NCBI GenBank assembly: GCA_964057225.1
Contig: OZ059897.1
Span: forward strand, 3,472,001-3,536,000
Source: Auanema rhodensis
Taxonomy: Eukaryota; Nematoda; Chromadorea; Rhabditida; Rhabditidae
Reading direction: 5' to 3'
Length of the DNA: 64,000 nucleotides
The notes beneath the pieces are model-generated. The model did no database searches and had not been told where the DNA came from. It saw only the letters and a list, made by a program, of their open reading frames with translations. Positions 23,150 to 36,138 of this stretch are shown here, one piece after another. Position numbers and translations under genes: made by a program. The first letter of the stretch is position 1. Every line of letters begins with the position of its first letter.

Positions 23150-24553
23150 GTTTCTCGATGTAGTATAGTGCATTCGATGCGGATTTTTAAGCTGCGTTGA
23201 TCTGTGTTATCAGATTTGAGTTAACTTAAAAATGCACCGAGATATCAACTGATATAGGTTCACACTTATATCCTCGATTTTCACCCTGAAGAAATGATTT
23301 TTTCGTTGAAAAACATTGTCCATCGTCTTCGTCATGAAAAAAGGAATCTAAAAACATCTACTTTTTGTGAAATTATTCAGAAATTTTTCGGGAAAATTTT
23401 TGTCAAAATGTTTTTGGAAGCAATGTTGAGTGTACATGGGAACTCAACATACACTACTGCATCATTTTTCAAACGATCATAACTAATTTTTGTATAGAGC
23501 GTTTCTCGATGTAGTATAGTGCATTCGATGCGGATTTTTAAGCTGCGTTGATCTGTGTTATCAGATTTGAGTTAACTTAAAAATGCACCGAGATATCAAC
23601 TGATATAGGTTCACACGTATATCCTCGATTTTCACCCTGAAGAAATGATTTTTTCGTTGAAAAACATTGTCCATCGTCTTCGTCATGAAAAAAGGAATCT
23701 AAAAACATCTACTTTTTGTGAAATTATTCAGAAAATTTTCGGGAAAATTTTTGTCAAAATGTTTTTGGAAGCAATGTTGAGTGTACATGGGAACTCAACA
23801 TACATTAATGCATTATTTTTCAAACGATCATAACTTATTTTTGTATAGAGCGTTTCTCAATGTAGTATAGTGCATTCGATGCGGATTTTTAAGCTGCGTC
23901 GATCTGTGTTATCCGATTTGAGCTAGCTTGAAAATGTACCGAGATATCAACTGATATATGTTCACACTTATATCCTCGATTTTCACCCTGAAGAATTTAT
24001 TTTTTCGTTGAATAACATTGTCCATCGTCTTCGCCTTGAAAGAAGGAATTTAAAAACATCTACTTTTTGTGAAATTATTTAGAAATTTTTCGGGAAAATT
24101 TTTGTCAAAATGTTTTTGGAAGCAATGTTGAGTGTACATGGGAACTCAGCATACACTAATGCATTATTTTTCAAACGATAATAACTAATTTTTGTATAGA
24201 GCGTTTCTCATAGTAGTATAGTGCATTCGATGCGGATTTTTAAGCTGCGTTGATCTGTGTTATCAGATTTGAGTTAACTTAAAAATGCACCGAGATATCA
24301 ACTGATATAGGTTCACACGTATATCCTCGATTTTCACCCTGAAGAAATGATTTTTTCGTTGAAAAACATTGTTCATCGTCTTCGTCATGAAAAAAGGAAT
24401 CTAAAAACATCTACTTTTTGTGAAATTATTCAGAAAATTTTCGGGAAAATTTTTGTCAAAATGTTTTTGGAAGCAATGTTGAGTGTACATGGGAACTCAA
24501 CATACACTAATGCATTATTTTTCAAACGATCATAACTAATTTTTGTAAATAGC
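23150..24553. repeat. Four-monomer HOR H-C-D-E, 1404 bp, copy 1
   Basis: Monomers start at 23150 (H), 23501 (C), 23852 (D, private ggaatttaaaa) and 24203 (hybrid: E-type start catagtag, then C-type cacacgtatat and a K-like back half ending taaatagc, private gttcatcg). The next H begins at 24554, exactly 4 x 351. Confidence 0.87.
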
Positions 24554-25957
24554 GTTTCTCGATGTAGTATAGTGCATTCGATGCGGATTTTTAAGCTGCG
24601 TTGATCTGTGTTATCAGATTTGAGTTAACTTAAAAATGCACCGAGATATCAACTGATATAGGTTCACACTTATATCCTCGATTTTCACCCTGAAGAAATG
24701 ATTTTTTCGTTGAAAAACATTGTCCATCGTCTTCGTCATGAAAAAAGGAATCTAAAAACATCTACTTTTTGTGAAATTATTCAGAAATTTTTCGGGAAAA
24801 TTTTTGTCAAAATGTTTTTGGAAGCAATGTTGAGTGTACATGGGAACTCAACATACACTACTGCATCATTTTTCAAACGATCATAACTAATTTTTGTATA
24901 GAGCGTTTCTCGATGTAGTATAGTGCATTCGATGCGGATTTTTAAGCTGCGTTGATCTGTGTTATCAGATTTGAGTTAACTTAAAAATGCACCGAGATAT
25001 CAACTGATATAGGTTCACACGTATATCCTCGATTTTCACCCTGAAGAAATGATTTTTTCGTTGAAAAACATTGTCCATCGTCTTCGTCATGAAAAAAGGA
25101 ATCTAAAAACATCTACTTTTTGTGAAATTATTCAGAAAATTTTCGGGAAAATTTTTGTCAAAATGTTTTTGGAAGCAATGTTGAGTGTACATGGGAACTC
25201 AACATACATTAATGCATTATTTTTCAAACGATCATAACTTATTTTTGTATAGAGCGTTTCTCAATGTAGTATAGTGCATTCGATGCGGATTTTTAAGCTG
25301 CGTCGATCTGTGTTATCCGATTTGAGCTAGCTTGAAAATGTACCGAGATATCAACTGATATATGTTCACACTTATATCCTCGATTTTCACCCTGAAGAAT
25401 TTATTTTTTCGTTGAATAACATTGTCCATCGTCTTCGCCTTGAAAGAAGGAATTTAAAAACATCTACTTTTTGTGAAATTATTTAGAAATTTTTCGGGAA
25501 AATTTTTGTCAAAATGTTTTTGGAAGCAATGTTGAGTGTACATGGGAACTCAGCATACACTAATGCATTATTTTTCAAACGATAATAACTAATTTTTGTA
25601 TAGAGCGTTTCTCATAGTAGTATAGTGCATTCGATGCGGATTTTTAAGTTGCGTTGATCTGTGTTATCAGATTTGAGTTAGCTTAAAAATGCACCGAGAT
25701 ATCAACTGATATATGTTCACACTTATATCCTCGATTTTCACCCTGAAGAAATGATTTTTTCGTTGAATAACATTGTCCATCATCTTCGTCTTGAAAAAAG
25801 GAATCTAAAAACATCTACTTTTTGTGAAATTATTTAGAAATTTTTCGGGAAAATTTTTGTCAAAATGTTTTTGGAAGCAATGTTGAGTGTACATGGGAAC
25901 TCAACATACACTAATGCATTATTTTTCAAACGATCATAACTAATTTTTGTATGGAGC
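24554..25957. repeat. Four-monomer HOR H-C-D-E', 1404 bp, copy 2
   Basis: Monomers start at 24554 (H), 24905 (C), 25256 (D, ggaatttaaaa again) and 25607 (E', starting catagtag with ttgcgttgatctg and catcatcttcg). The first three match copy 1 closely; the fourth is a true E', unlike the hybrid in copy 1. The same H-C-D-E' order returns at 40003. Confidence 0.87.
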
Positions 25958-28414
25958 GTTTCTCAATGTAGTATAGTGCATTCGATGCGGATTTTTAAGC
26001 TGCGTTGATCTGTGTTATCAGATTTGAGTTAACTTAAAAATGCACCGAGATATCAACTGATATAGGTTCACACTTATATCCTCGATTTTCACCCTGAAGA
26101 AATGATTTTTTCGTTGAAAAACATTGTCCATCGTCTTCGTCATGAAAAAAGGAATCTAAAAACATCTACTTTTTGTGAAATTATTCAGAAAATTTTCGGG
26201 AAAATTTTTGTCAAAATGTTTTTGGAAGCAATGTTGAGTGTACATGGGAACTCAACATACATTAATGCATTATTTTTCAAACGATCATAACTTATTTTTG
26301 TATAGAGCGTTTCTCAATGTAGTATAGTGCATTCGATGCGGATTTTTAAGCTGCGTCGATCTGTGTTATCCGATTTGAGCTAGCTTGAAAATGTACCGAG
26401 ATATCAACTGATATATGTTCACACTTATATCCTCGATTTTCACCCTGAAGAATTTATTTTTTCGTTGAATAACATTGTCCATCGTCTTCGCCTTGAAAGA
26501 AGGAATCTAAAAACATCTACTTTTTGTGAAATTATTTAGAAATTTTTCGGGAAAATTTTTGTCAAAATGTTTTTGGAAGCAATGTTGAGTGTACATGGGA
26601 ACTCAGCATACACTAATGCATTATTTTTCAAACGATAATAACTAATTTTTGTATGGAGCGTTTCTCAATGTAGTATAGTGCATTCGATGCGGATTTTTAA
26701 GCTGCGTTGATCTGTGTTATCAGATTTGAGTTAACTTAAAAATGCACCGAGATATCAACTGATATAGGTTCACACTTATATCCTCGATTTTCACCCTGAA
26801 GAAATGATTTTTTCGTTGAAAAACATTGTCCATCGTCTTCGTCATGAAAAAAGGAATCTAAAAACATCTACTTTTTGTGAAATTATTCAGAAAATTTTCG
26901 GGAAAATTTTTGTCAAAATGTTTTTGGAAGCAATGTTGAGTGTACATGGGAACTCAACATACACTAATGCATTATTTTTCAAACGATCATAACTAATTTT
27001 TGTATAGAGCGTTTCTCAATGTAGTATAGTGCATTCGATGCGGATTTTTAAGCTGCGTCGATCTGTGTTATCAGATTTGAGTTAGCTTAAAAATGCACCG
27101 AGATATCAACTGATATATGTTCACACTTATATCCTCGATTTTCACCCTGAAGAAATGATTTTTTCGTTGAATAACATTGTCCATCATCTTCGTCTTGAAA
27201 AAAGGAATCTAAAAACATCTACTTTTTGTGAAATTATTTAGAAATTTTTCGGGAAAATTTTTGTCAAAATGTTTTTGGAAGCAATGTTGAGTGTACATGG
27301 GAACTCAACATACACTAATGCATTATTTTTCAAACGATCATAACTAATTTTTGTATGGAGCGTTTCTCAATGTAGTATAGTGCATTCGATGCGGATTTTT
27401 AAGCTGCGTTGATCTGTGTTATCAGATTTGAGTTAACTTAAAAATGCACCGAGATATCAACTGATATAGGTTCACACTTATATCCTCGATTTTCACCCTG
27501 AAGAAATGATTTTTTCGTTGAAAAACATTGTCCATCGTCTTCGTCATGAAAAAAGGAATCTAAAAACATCTACTTTTTGTGAAATTATTCAGAAAATTTT
27601 CGGGAAAATTTTTGTCAAAATGTTTTTGGAAGCAATGTTGAGTGTACATGGGAACTCAACATACATTAATGCATTATTTTTCAAACGATCATAACTTATT
27701 TTTGTATAGAGCGTTTCTCATAGTAGTATAGTGCATTCGATGCGGATTTTTAAGCTGCGTCGATCTGTGTTATCCGATTTGAGCTAGCTTGAAAATGTAC
27801 CGAGATATCAACTGATATATGTTCACACTTATATCCTCGATTTTCACCCTGAAGAATTTATTTTTTCGTTGAATAACATTGTCCATCGTCTTCGCCTTGA
27901 AAGAAGGAATCTAAAAACATCTACTTTTTGTGAAATTATTTAGAAATTTTTCGGGAAAATTTTTGTCAAAATGTTTTTGGAAGCAATGTTGAGTGTACAT
28001 GGGAACTCAGCATACACTAATGCATTATTTTTCAAACGATAATAACTAATTTTTGTATAGAGCGTTTCTCATAGTAGTATAGTGCATTCGATGCGGATTT
28101 TTAAGTTGCGTTGATCTGTGTTATCAGATTTGAGTTAGCTTAAAAATGCACCGAGATATCAACTGATATATGTTCACACTTATATCCTCGATTTTCACCC
28201 TGAAGAAATGATTTTTTCGTTGAATAACATTGTCCATCATCTTCGTCTTGAAAAAAGGAATCTAAAAACATCTACTTTTTGTGAAATTATTTAGAAATTT
28301 TTCGGGAAAATTTTTGTCAAAATGTTTTTGGAAGCAATGTTGAGTGTACATGGGAACTCAACATACACTAATGCATTATTTTTCAAACGATCATAACTAA
28401 TTTTTGTATGGAGC
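25958..28414. repeat. Irregular seven-monomer stretch of K, D, G and E' classes
   Basis: Monomers start at 25958 (K front with a C tail, tacattaatg and cataacttat), 26309 (D), 26660 (K), 27011 (G with cgggaaaa), 27362 (K front with C tail), 27713 (D with E-type start catagtag) and 28064 (E'). A 1404-bp spacing is still visible between the two K/C hybrids (25958 and 27362). Mosaic monomers show frequent exchange within this stretch. Confidence 0.82.
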
Positions 28415-31400
28415 GTTTCTCAATGTAGTATAGTGCATTCGATGCGGATTTTTAAGCTGCGTTGATCTGTGTTATCAGATTTGAGTTAACTTAAAAATGC
28501 ACCGAGATATCAACTGATATAGGTTCACACTTATATCCTCGATTTTCACCCTGAAGAAATGATTTTTTCGTTGAAAAACATTGTCCATCGTCTTCGTCAT
28601 GAAAAAAGGAATCTAAAAACATCTACTTTTTGTGAAATTATTCAGAAAATTTTCGGGAAAATTTTTGTCAAAATGTTTTTGGAAGCAATGTTGAGTGTAC
28701 ATGGGAACTCAACATACACTAATGCATTATTTTTCAAACGATCATAACTAATTTTTGTATAGAGCGTTTCTCAATGTAGTATAGTGCATTCGATGCGGAT
28801 TTTTAAGCTGCGTCGATCTGTGTTATCAGATTTGAGTTAGCTTAAAAATGCACCGAGATATCAACTGATATATGTTCACACTTATATCCTCGATTTTCAC
28901 CCTGAAGAAATGATTTTTTCGTTGAATAACATTGTCCATCATCTTCGTCTTGAAAAAAGGAATCTAAAAACATCTACTTTTTGTGAAATTATTTAGAAAT
29001 TTTTCGGAAAAATTTTTGTCAAAATGTTTTTGGAAGCAATGTTGAGTGTACATGGGAACTCAACATACACTAATGCATTATTTTTCAAACGATCATAACT
29101 AATTTTTGTAAATAGCGTTTCTCGATGTAGTATAGTGCATTCGATGCGGATTTTTAAGCTGCGTTGATCTGTGTTATCAGATTTGAGTTAACTTAAAAAT
29201 GCACCGAGATATCAACTGATATAGGTTCACACTTATATCCTCGATTTTCACCCTGAAGAAATGATTTTTTCGTTGAAAAACATTGTCCATCGTCTTCGTC
29301 ATGAAAAAAGGAATCTAAAAACATCTACTTTTTGTGAAATTATTCAGAAATTTTTCGGGAAAATTTTTGTCAAAATGTTTTTGGAAGCAATGTTGAGTGT
29401 ACATGGGAACTCAACATACACTACTGCATCATTTTTCAAACGATCATAACTAATTTTTGTATAGAGCGTTTCTCAATGTAGTATAGTGCATTCGATGCGG
29501 ATTTTTAAGCTGCGTTGATCTGTGTTATCAGATTTGAGTTAACTTAAAAATGCACCGAGATATCAACTGATATATGTTCACACTTATATCCTCGATTTTC
29601 ACCCTGAAGAAATGATTTTTTCGTTGAATAACATTGTCCATCGTCTTCGTCATGAAAAAAGGAATCTAAAAACATCTACTTTTTGTGAAATTATTCAGAA
29701 AATTTTCGGGAAAATTTTTGTCAAAATGTTTTTGGAAGCAATGTTGAGTGTACATGGGAACTCAACATACACTAATGCATTATTTTTCAAACGATCATAA
29801 CTAATTTTTGTATAGAGCGTTTCTCAATGTAGTATAGTGCATTCGATGCGGATTTTTAAGCTGCGTCGATCTGTGTTATCAGATTTGAGTTAGCTTAAAA
29901 ATGCACCGAGATATCAACTGATATATGTTCACACTTATATCCTCGATTTTCACCCTGAAGAAATGATTTTTTCGTTGAATAACATTGTCCATCATCTTCG
30001 TCTTGAAAAAAGGAATCTAAAAACATCTACTTTTTGTGAAATTATTTAGAAATTTTTCGGAAAAATTTTTGTCAAAATGTTTTTGGAAGCAATGTTGAGT
30101 GTACATGGGAACTCAACATACACTAATGCATTATTTTTCAAACGATCATAACTAATTTTTGTAAATAGCGTTTCTCGATGTAGTATAGTGCATTCGATGC
30201 GGATTTTTAAGCTGCGTTGATCTGTGTTATCAGATTTGAGTTAACTTAAAAATGCACCGAGATATCAACTGATATAGGTTCACACTTATATCCTCGATTT
30301 TCACCCTGAAGAAATGATTTTTTCGTTGAAAAACATTGTCCATCGTCTTCGTCATGAAAAAAGGAATCTAAAAACATCTACTTTTTGTGAAATTATTCAG
30401 AAATTTTTCGGGAAAATTTTTGTCAAAATGTTTTTGGAAGCAATGTTGAGTGTACATGGGAACTCAACATACACTACTGCATCATTTTTCAAACGATCAT
30501 AACTAATTTTTGTATAGAGCGTTTCTCAATGTAGTATAGTGCATTCGATGCGGATTTTTAAGCTGCGTTGATCTGTGTTATCAGATTTGAGTTAACTTAA
30601 AAATGCACCGAGATATCAACTGATATAGGTTCACACTTATATCCTCGATTTTCACCCTGAAGAAATGATTTTTTCGTTGAAAAACATTGTCCATCGTCTT
30701 CGTCATGAAAAAAGGAATCTAAAAACATCTACTTTTTGTGAAATTATTCAGAAAATTTTCGGGAAAATTTTTGTCAAAATGTTTTTGGAAGCAATGTTGA
30801 GTGTACATGGGAACTCAACATACACTAATGCATTATTTTTCAAACGATCATAACTAATTTTTGTATAGAGCGTTTCTCAATGTAGTATAGTGCATTCGAT
30901 GCGGATTTTTAAGCTGCGTCGATCTGTGTTATCAGATTTGAGTTAGCTTAAAAATGCACCGAGATATCAACTGATATATGTTCACACTTATATCCTCGAT
31001 TTTCACCCTGAAGAAATGATTTTTTCGTTGAATAACATTGTCCATCATCTTCGTCTTGAAAAAAGGAATCTAAAAACATCTACTTTTTGTGAAATTATTT
31101 AGAAATTTTTCGGAAAAATTTTTGTCAAAATGTTTTTGGAAGCAATGTTGAGTGTACATGGGAACTCAACATACACTAATGCATTATTTTTCAAACGATC
31201 ATAACTAATTTTTGTAAATAGCGTTTCTCGATGTAGTATAGTGCATTCGATGCGGATTTTTAAGCTGCGTTGATCTGTGTTATCAGATTTGAGTTAACTT
31301 AAAAATGCACCGAGATATCAACTGATATAGGTTCACACTTATATCCTCGATTTTCACCCTGAAGAAATGATTTTTTCGTTGAAAAACATTGTCCATCGTC

Positions 31401-31573
31401 TTCGTCATGAAAAAAGGAATCTAAAAACATCTACTTTTTGTGAAATTATTCAGAAATTTTTCGGGAAAATTTTTGTCAAAATGTTTTTGGAAGCAATGTT
31501 GAGTGTACATGGGAACTCAACATACACTACTGCATCATTTTTCAAACGATCATAACTAATTTTTGTAAATAGC
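28415..31573. repeat. Three tandem copies of a three-monomer HOR, K-G-H, 1053 bp each
   Basis: Units start at 28415, 29468 and 30521. H monomers (29117, 30170, 31223) carry cactactgcatca; G monomers (28766, 29819, 30872) carry catcatcttcg and cggaaaaattt. The first monomer of the middle unit (29468) has an I-like front (atatgtt, gaataac) and a K-type back (cttcgtcatg, cagaaaatttt), so it is a mosaic. This is the shortest three-part HOR in the window. Confidence 0.88.
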
Positions 31574-33329
31574 GTTTCTCGATGTAGTATAGTGCATTCG
31601 ATGCGGATTTTTAAGCTGCGTTGATCTGTGTTATCAGATTTGAGTTAACTTAAAAATGCACCGAGATATCAACTGATATAGGTTCACACTTATATCCTCG
31701 ATTTTCACCCTGAAGAAATGATTTTTTCGTTGAAAAACATTGTCCATCGTCTTCGTCATGAAAAAAGGAATCTAAAAACATCTACTTTTTGTGAAATTAT
31801 TCAGAAATTTTTCGGGAAAATTTTTGTCAAAATGTTTTTGGAAGCAATGTTGAGTGTACATGGGAACTCAACATACACTACTGCATCATTTTTCAAACGA
31901 TCATAACTAATTTTTGTATAGAGCGTTTCTCAATGTAGTATAGTGCATTCGATGCGGATTTTTAAGCTGCGTTGATCTGTGTTATCAGATTTGAGTTAAC
32001 TTAAAAATGCACCGAGATATCAACTGATATATGTTCACACTTATATCCTCGATTTTCACCCTGAAGAAATGATTTTTTCGTTGAATAACATTGTCCATCG
32101 TCTTCGTCTTGAAAAAAGGAATCCAAAAACATCTACTTTTTGTAAAATTATTTAGAAATTTTTCGGGAAAATTTTTGTCAAAATGTTTTTGGAAGCAATG
32201 TTGAGTGTACATGGGAACTCAACATACACTAATGCATTATTTTTCAAACGATCATAACTAATTTTTGTATAGAGCGTTTCTCAATGTAGTATAGTGCATT
32301 CGATGCGGATTTTTAAGCTGCGTCGATCTGTGTTATCAGATTTGAGTTAGCTTAAAAATGCACCGAGATATCAACTGATATATGTTCACACTTATATCCT
32401 CGATTTTCACCCTGAAGAAATGATTTTTTCGTTGAATAACATTGTCCATCATCTTCGTCTTGAAAAAAGGAATCTAAAAACATCTACTTTTTGTGAAATT
32501 ATTTAGAAATTTTTCGGAAAAATTTTTGTCAAAATGTTTTTGGAAGCAATGTTGAGTGTACATGGGAACTCAACATACACTAATGCATTATTTTTCAAAC
32601 GATCATAACTAATTTTTGTATAGAGCGTTTCTCAATGTAGTATAGTGCATTCGATGCGGATTTTTAAGCTGCGTTGATCTGTGTTATCAGATTTGAGTTA
32701 ACTTAAAAATGCACCGAGATATCAACTGATATATGTTCACACTTATATCCTCGATTTTCACCCTGAAGAAATGATTTTTTCGTTGAATAACATTGTCCAT
32801 CGTCTTCGTCTTGAAAAATGGAATCCAAAAACATCTACTTTTTGTAAAATTATTTAGAAATTTTTCGGGAAAATTTTTGTCAAAATGTTTTTGGAAGCAA
32901 TGTTGAGTGTACATGGGAACTCAACATACACTAATGCATTATTTTTCAAACGATCATAACTAATTTTTGTATAGAGCGTTTCTCAATGTAGTATAGTGCA
33001 TTCGATGCGGATTTTTAAGCTGCGTCGATCTGTGTTATCAGATTTGAGTTAGCTTAAAAATGCACCGAGATATCAACTGATATATGTTCACACTTATATC
33101 CTCGATTTTCACCCTGAAGAAATGATTTTTTCGTTGAAAAACATTGTCCATCATCTTCGTCTTGAAAAAAGGAATCTAAAAACATCTACTTTTTGTGAAA
33201 TTATTTAGAAATTTTTCGGAAAAAATGTTTGTCAAAATGTTTTTGGAAGCAATGTTGAGTGTACATGGGAACTCAACATACACTAATGCATTATTTTTCA
33301 AACGATCATAACTAATTTTTGTAAATAGC
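31574..33329. repeat. H followed by two I-G dimers
   Basis: Monomers start at 31574 (H, directly after another H, so H-H here), 31925 (I), 32276 (G), 32627 (I, private gaaaaatggaatcc) and 32978 (G, 352 bp: an extra base in cggaaaaaatgtttgtc). The I class is recognised by aatccaaaaac and tgtaaaatta. The I-G dimer has a 702-bp period. Confidence 0.87.
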
Positions 33330-36138
33330 GTTTCTCGATGTAGTATAGTGCATTCGATGCGGATTTTTAAGCTGCGTTGATCTGTGTTATCAGATTTGAG
33401 TTAACTTAAAAATGCACCGAGATATCAACTGATATAGGTTCACACTTATATCCTCGATTTTCACCCTGAAGAAATGATTTTTTCGTTGAAAAACATTGTC
33501 CATCGTCTTCGTCATGAAAAAAGGAATCTAAAAACATCTACTTTTTGTGAAATTATTCAGAAATTTTTCGGGAAAATTTTTGTCAAAATGTTTTTGGAAG
33601 CAATGTTGAGTGTACATGGGAACTCAACATACACTACTGCATCATTTTTCAAACGATCATAACTAATTTTTGTATAGAGCGTTTCTCAATGTAGTATAGT
33701 GCATTCGATGCGGATTTTTAAGCTGCGTTGATCTGTGTTATCAGATTTGAGTTAACTTAAAAATGCACCGAGATATCAACTGATATATGTTCACACTTAT
33801 ATCCTCGATTTTCACCCTGAAGAAATGATTTTTTCGTTGAATAACATTGTCCATCGTCTTCGTCTTGAAAAAAGGAATCCAAAAACATCTACTTTTTGTA
33901 AAATTATTTAGAAATTTTTCGGGAAAATTTTTGTCAAAATGTTTTTGGAAGCAATGTTGAGTGTACATGGGAACTCAACATACACTAATGCATTATTTTT
34001 CAAACGATCATAACTAATTTTTGTATAGAGCGTTTCTCAATGTAGTATAGTGCATTCGATGCGGATTTTTAAGCTGCGTTGATCTGTGTTATCAGATTTG
34101 AGTTAACTTAAAAATGCACCGAGATATCAACTGATATATGTTCACACTTATATCCTCGATTTTCACCATGAAGAAATGATTTTTTCGTTGAAAAACATTG
34201 TCCATCGTATTCGTCTTGAAAAAAGGAATCTAAAAACATCTACTTTTTGTGAAATTATTTAGAAATTTTTCGGGAAAATTTTTGTCAAAATGTTTTTGGA
34301 AGCAATGTTTGAATGTACATGGGAACTCAACATTCACTAATGCATTATTTTTCAAACGATCATAACTAATTTTTGTATGGAGCGTTTCTCAATGTAGTAT
34401 AGTGCATTCGATGCGGATTTTTAAGCTGCGTTGATCTGTGTTATCAGATTTGAGTTAACTTAAAAATGCACCGAGATATCAACTGATATAGGTTCACACT
34501 TATATCCTCGATTTTCACCCTGAAGAAATGATTTTTTCGTTGAAAAACATTGTCCATCGTCTTCGTCATGAAAAAAGGAATCTAAAAACATCTACTTTTT
34601 GTGAAATTATTCAGAAAATTTTCGGGAAAATTTTTGTCAAAATGTTTTTGGAAGCAATGTTGAGTGTACATGGGAACTCAACATACACTAATGCATTATT
34701 TTTCAAACGATCATAACTAATTTTTGTATGGAGCGTTTCTCAATGTAGTATAGTGCATTCGATGCGGATTTTTAAGCTGCGTTGATCTGTGTTATCAGAT
34801 TTGAGTTAACTTAAAAATGCACCGAGATATCAACTGATATATGTTCACACTTATATCCTCGATTTTCACCCTGAAGAAATGATTTTTTCGTTGAATAACA
34901 TTGTCCATCGTCTTCGTCTTGAAAAAAGGAATCCAAAAACATCTACTTTTTGTAAAATTATTTAGAAATTTTTCGGGAAAATTTTTGTCAAAATGTTTTT
35001 GGAAGCAATGTTGAGTGTACATGGGAACTCAACATACACTAATGCATTATTTTTCAAACGATCATAACTAATTTTTGTATAGAGCGTTTCTCAATGTAGT
35101 ATAGTGCATTCGATGCGGATTTTTAAGCTGCGTCGATCTGTGTTATCAGATTTGAGTTAGCTTAAAAATGCACCGAGATATCAACTGATATATGTTCACA
35201 CTTATATCCTCGATTTTCACCCTGAAGAAATGATTTTTTCGTTGAATAACATTGTCCATCATCTTCGTCTTGAAAAAAGGAATCTAAAAACATCTACTTT
35301 TTGTGAAATTATTTAGAAATTTTTCGGAAAAATTTTTGTCAAAATGTTTTTGGAAGCAATGTTGAGTGTACATGGGAACTCAACATACACTAATGCATTA
35401 TTTTTCAAACGATCATAACTAATTTTTGTATAGAGCGTTTCTCAATGTAGTATAGTGCATTCGATGCGGATTTTTAAGCTGCGTTGATCTGTGTTATCAG
35501 ATTTGAGTTAACTTAAAAATGCACCGAGATATCAACTGATATATGTTCACACTTATATCCTCGATTTTCACCCTGAAGAAATGATTTTTTCGTTGAATAA
35601 CATTGTCCATCGTCTTCGTCTTGAAAAAAGGAATCCAAAAACATCTACTTTTTGTAAAATTATTTAGAAATTTTTCGGGAAAATTTTTGTCAAAATGTTT
35701 TTGGAAGCAATGTTGAGTGTACATGGGAACTCAACATACACTAATGCATTATTTTTCAAACGATCATAACTAATTTTTGTATAGAGCGTTTCTCAATGTA
35801 GTATAGTGCATTCGATGCGGATTTTTAAGCTGCGTCGATCTGTGTTATCAGATTTGAGTTAGCTTAAAAATGCACCGAGATATCAACTGATATATGTTCA
35901 CACTTATATCCTCGATTTTCACCCTGAAGAAATGATTTTTTCGTTGAATAACATTGTCCATCATCTTCGTCTTGAAAAAAGGAATCTAAAAACATCTACT
36001 TTTTGTGAAATTATTTAGAAATGTTTCGGAAAAATTTTTGTCAAAATGTTTTTGGAAGCAATGTTGAGTGTACATGGGAACTCAACATACACTAATGCAT
36101 TATTTTTCAAACGATCATAACTAATTTTTGTAAATAGC
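33330..36138. repeat. Eight-monomer HOR H-I-J-K-I-G-I-G, 2809 bp
   Basis: Monomers start at 33330 (H), 33681 (I), 34032 (J, 352 bp, private caccatgaag), 34384 (K), 34735 (I), 35086 (G), 35437 (I) and 35788 (G, private aaatgtttcgg). The next H-I-J-K begins 2809 bp later at 36139; 2809 = 8 x 351 + 1, the extra base being the J insertion. Class J reappears here after an absence since 9385. Confidence 0.88.
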
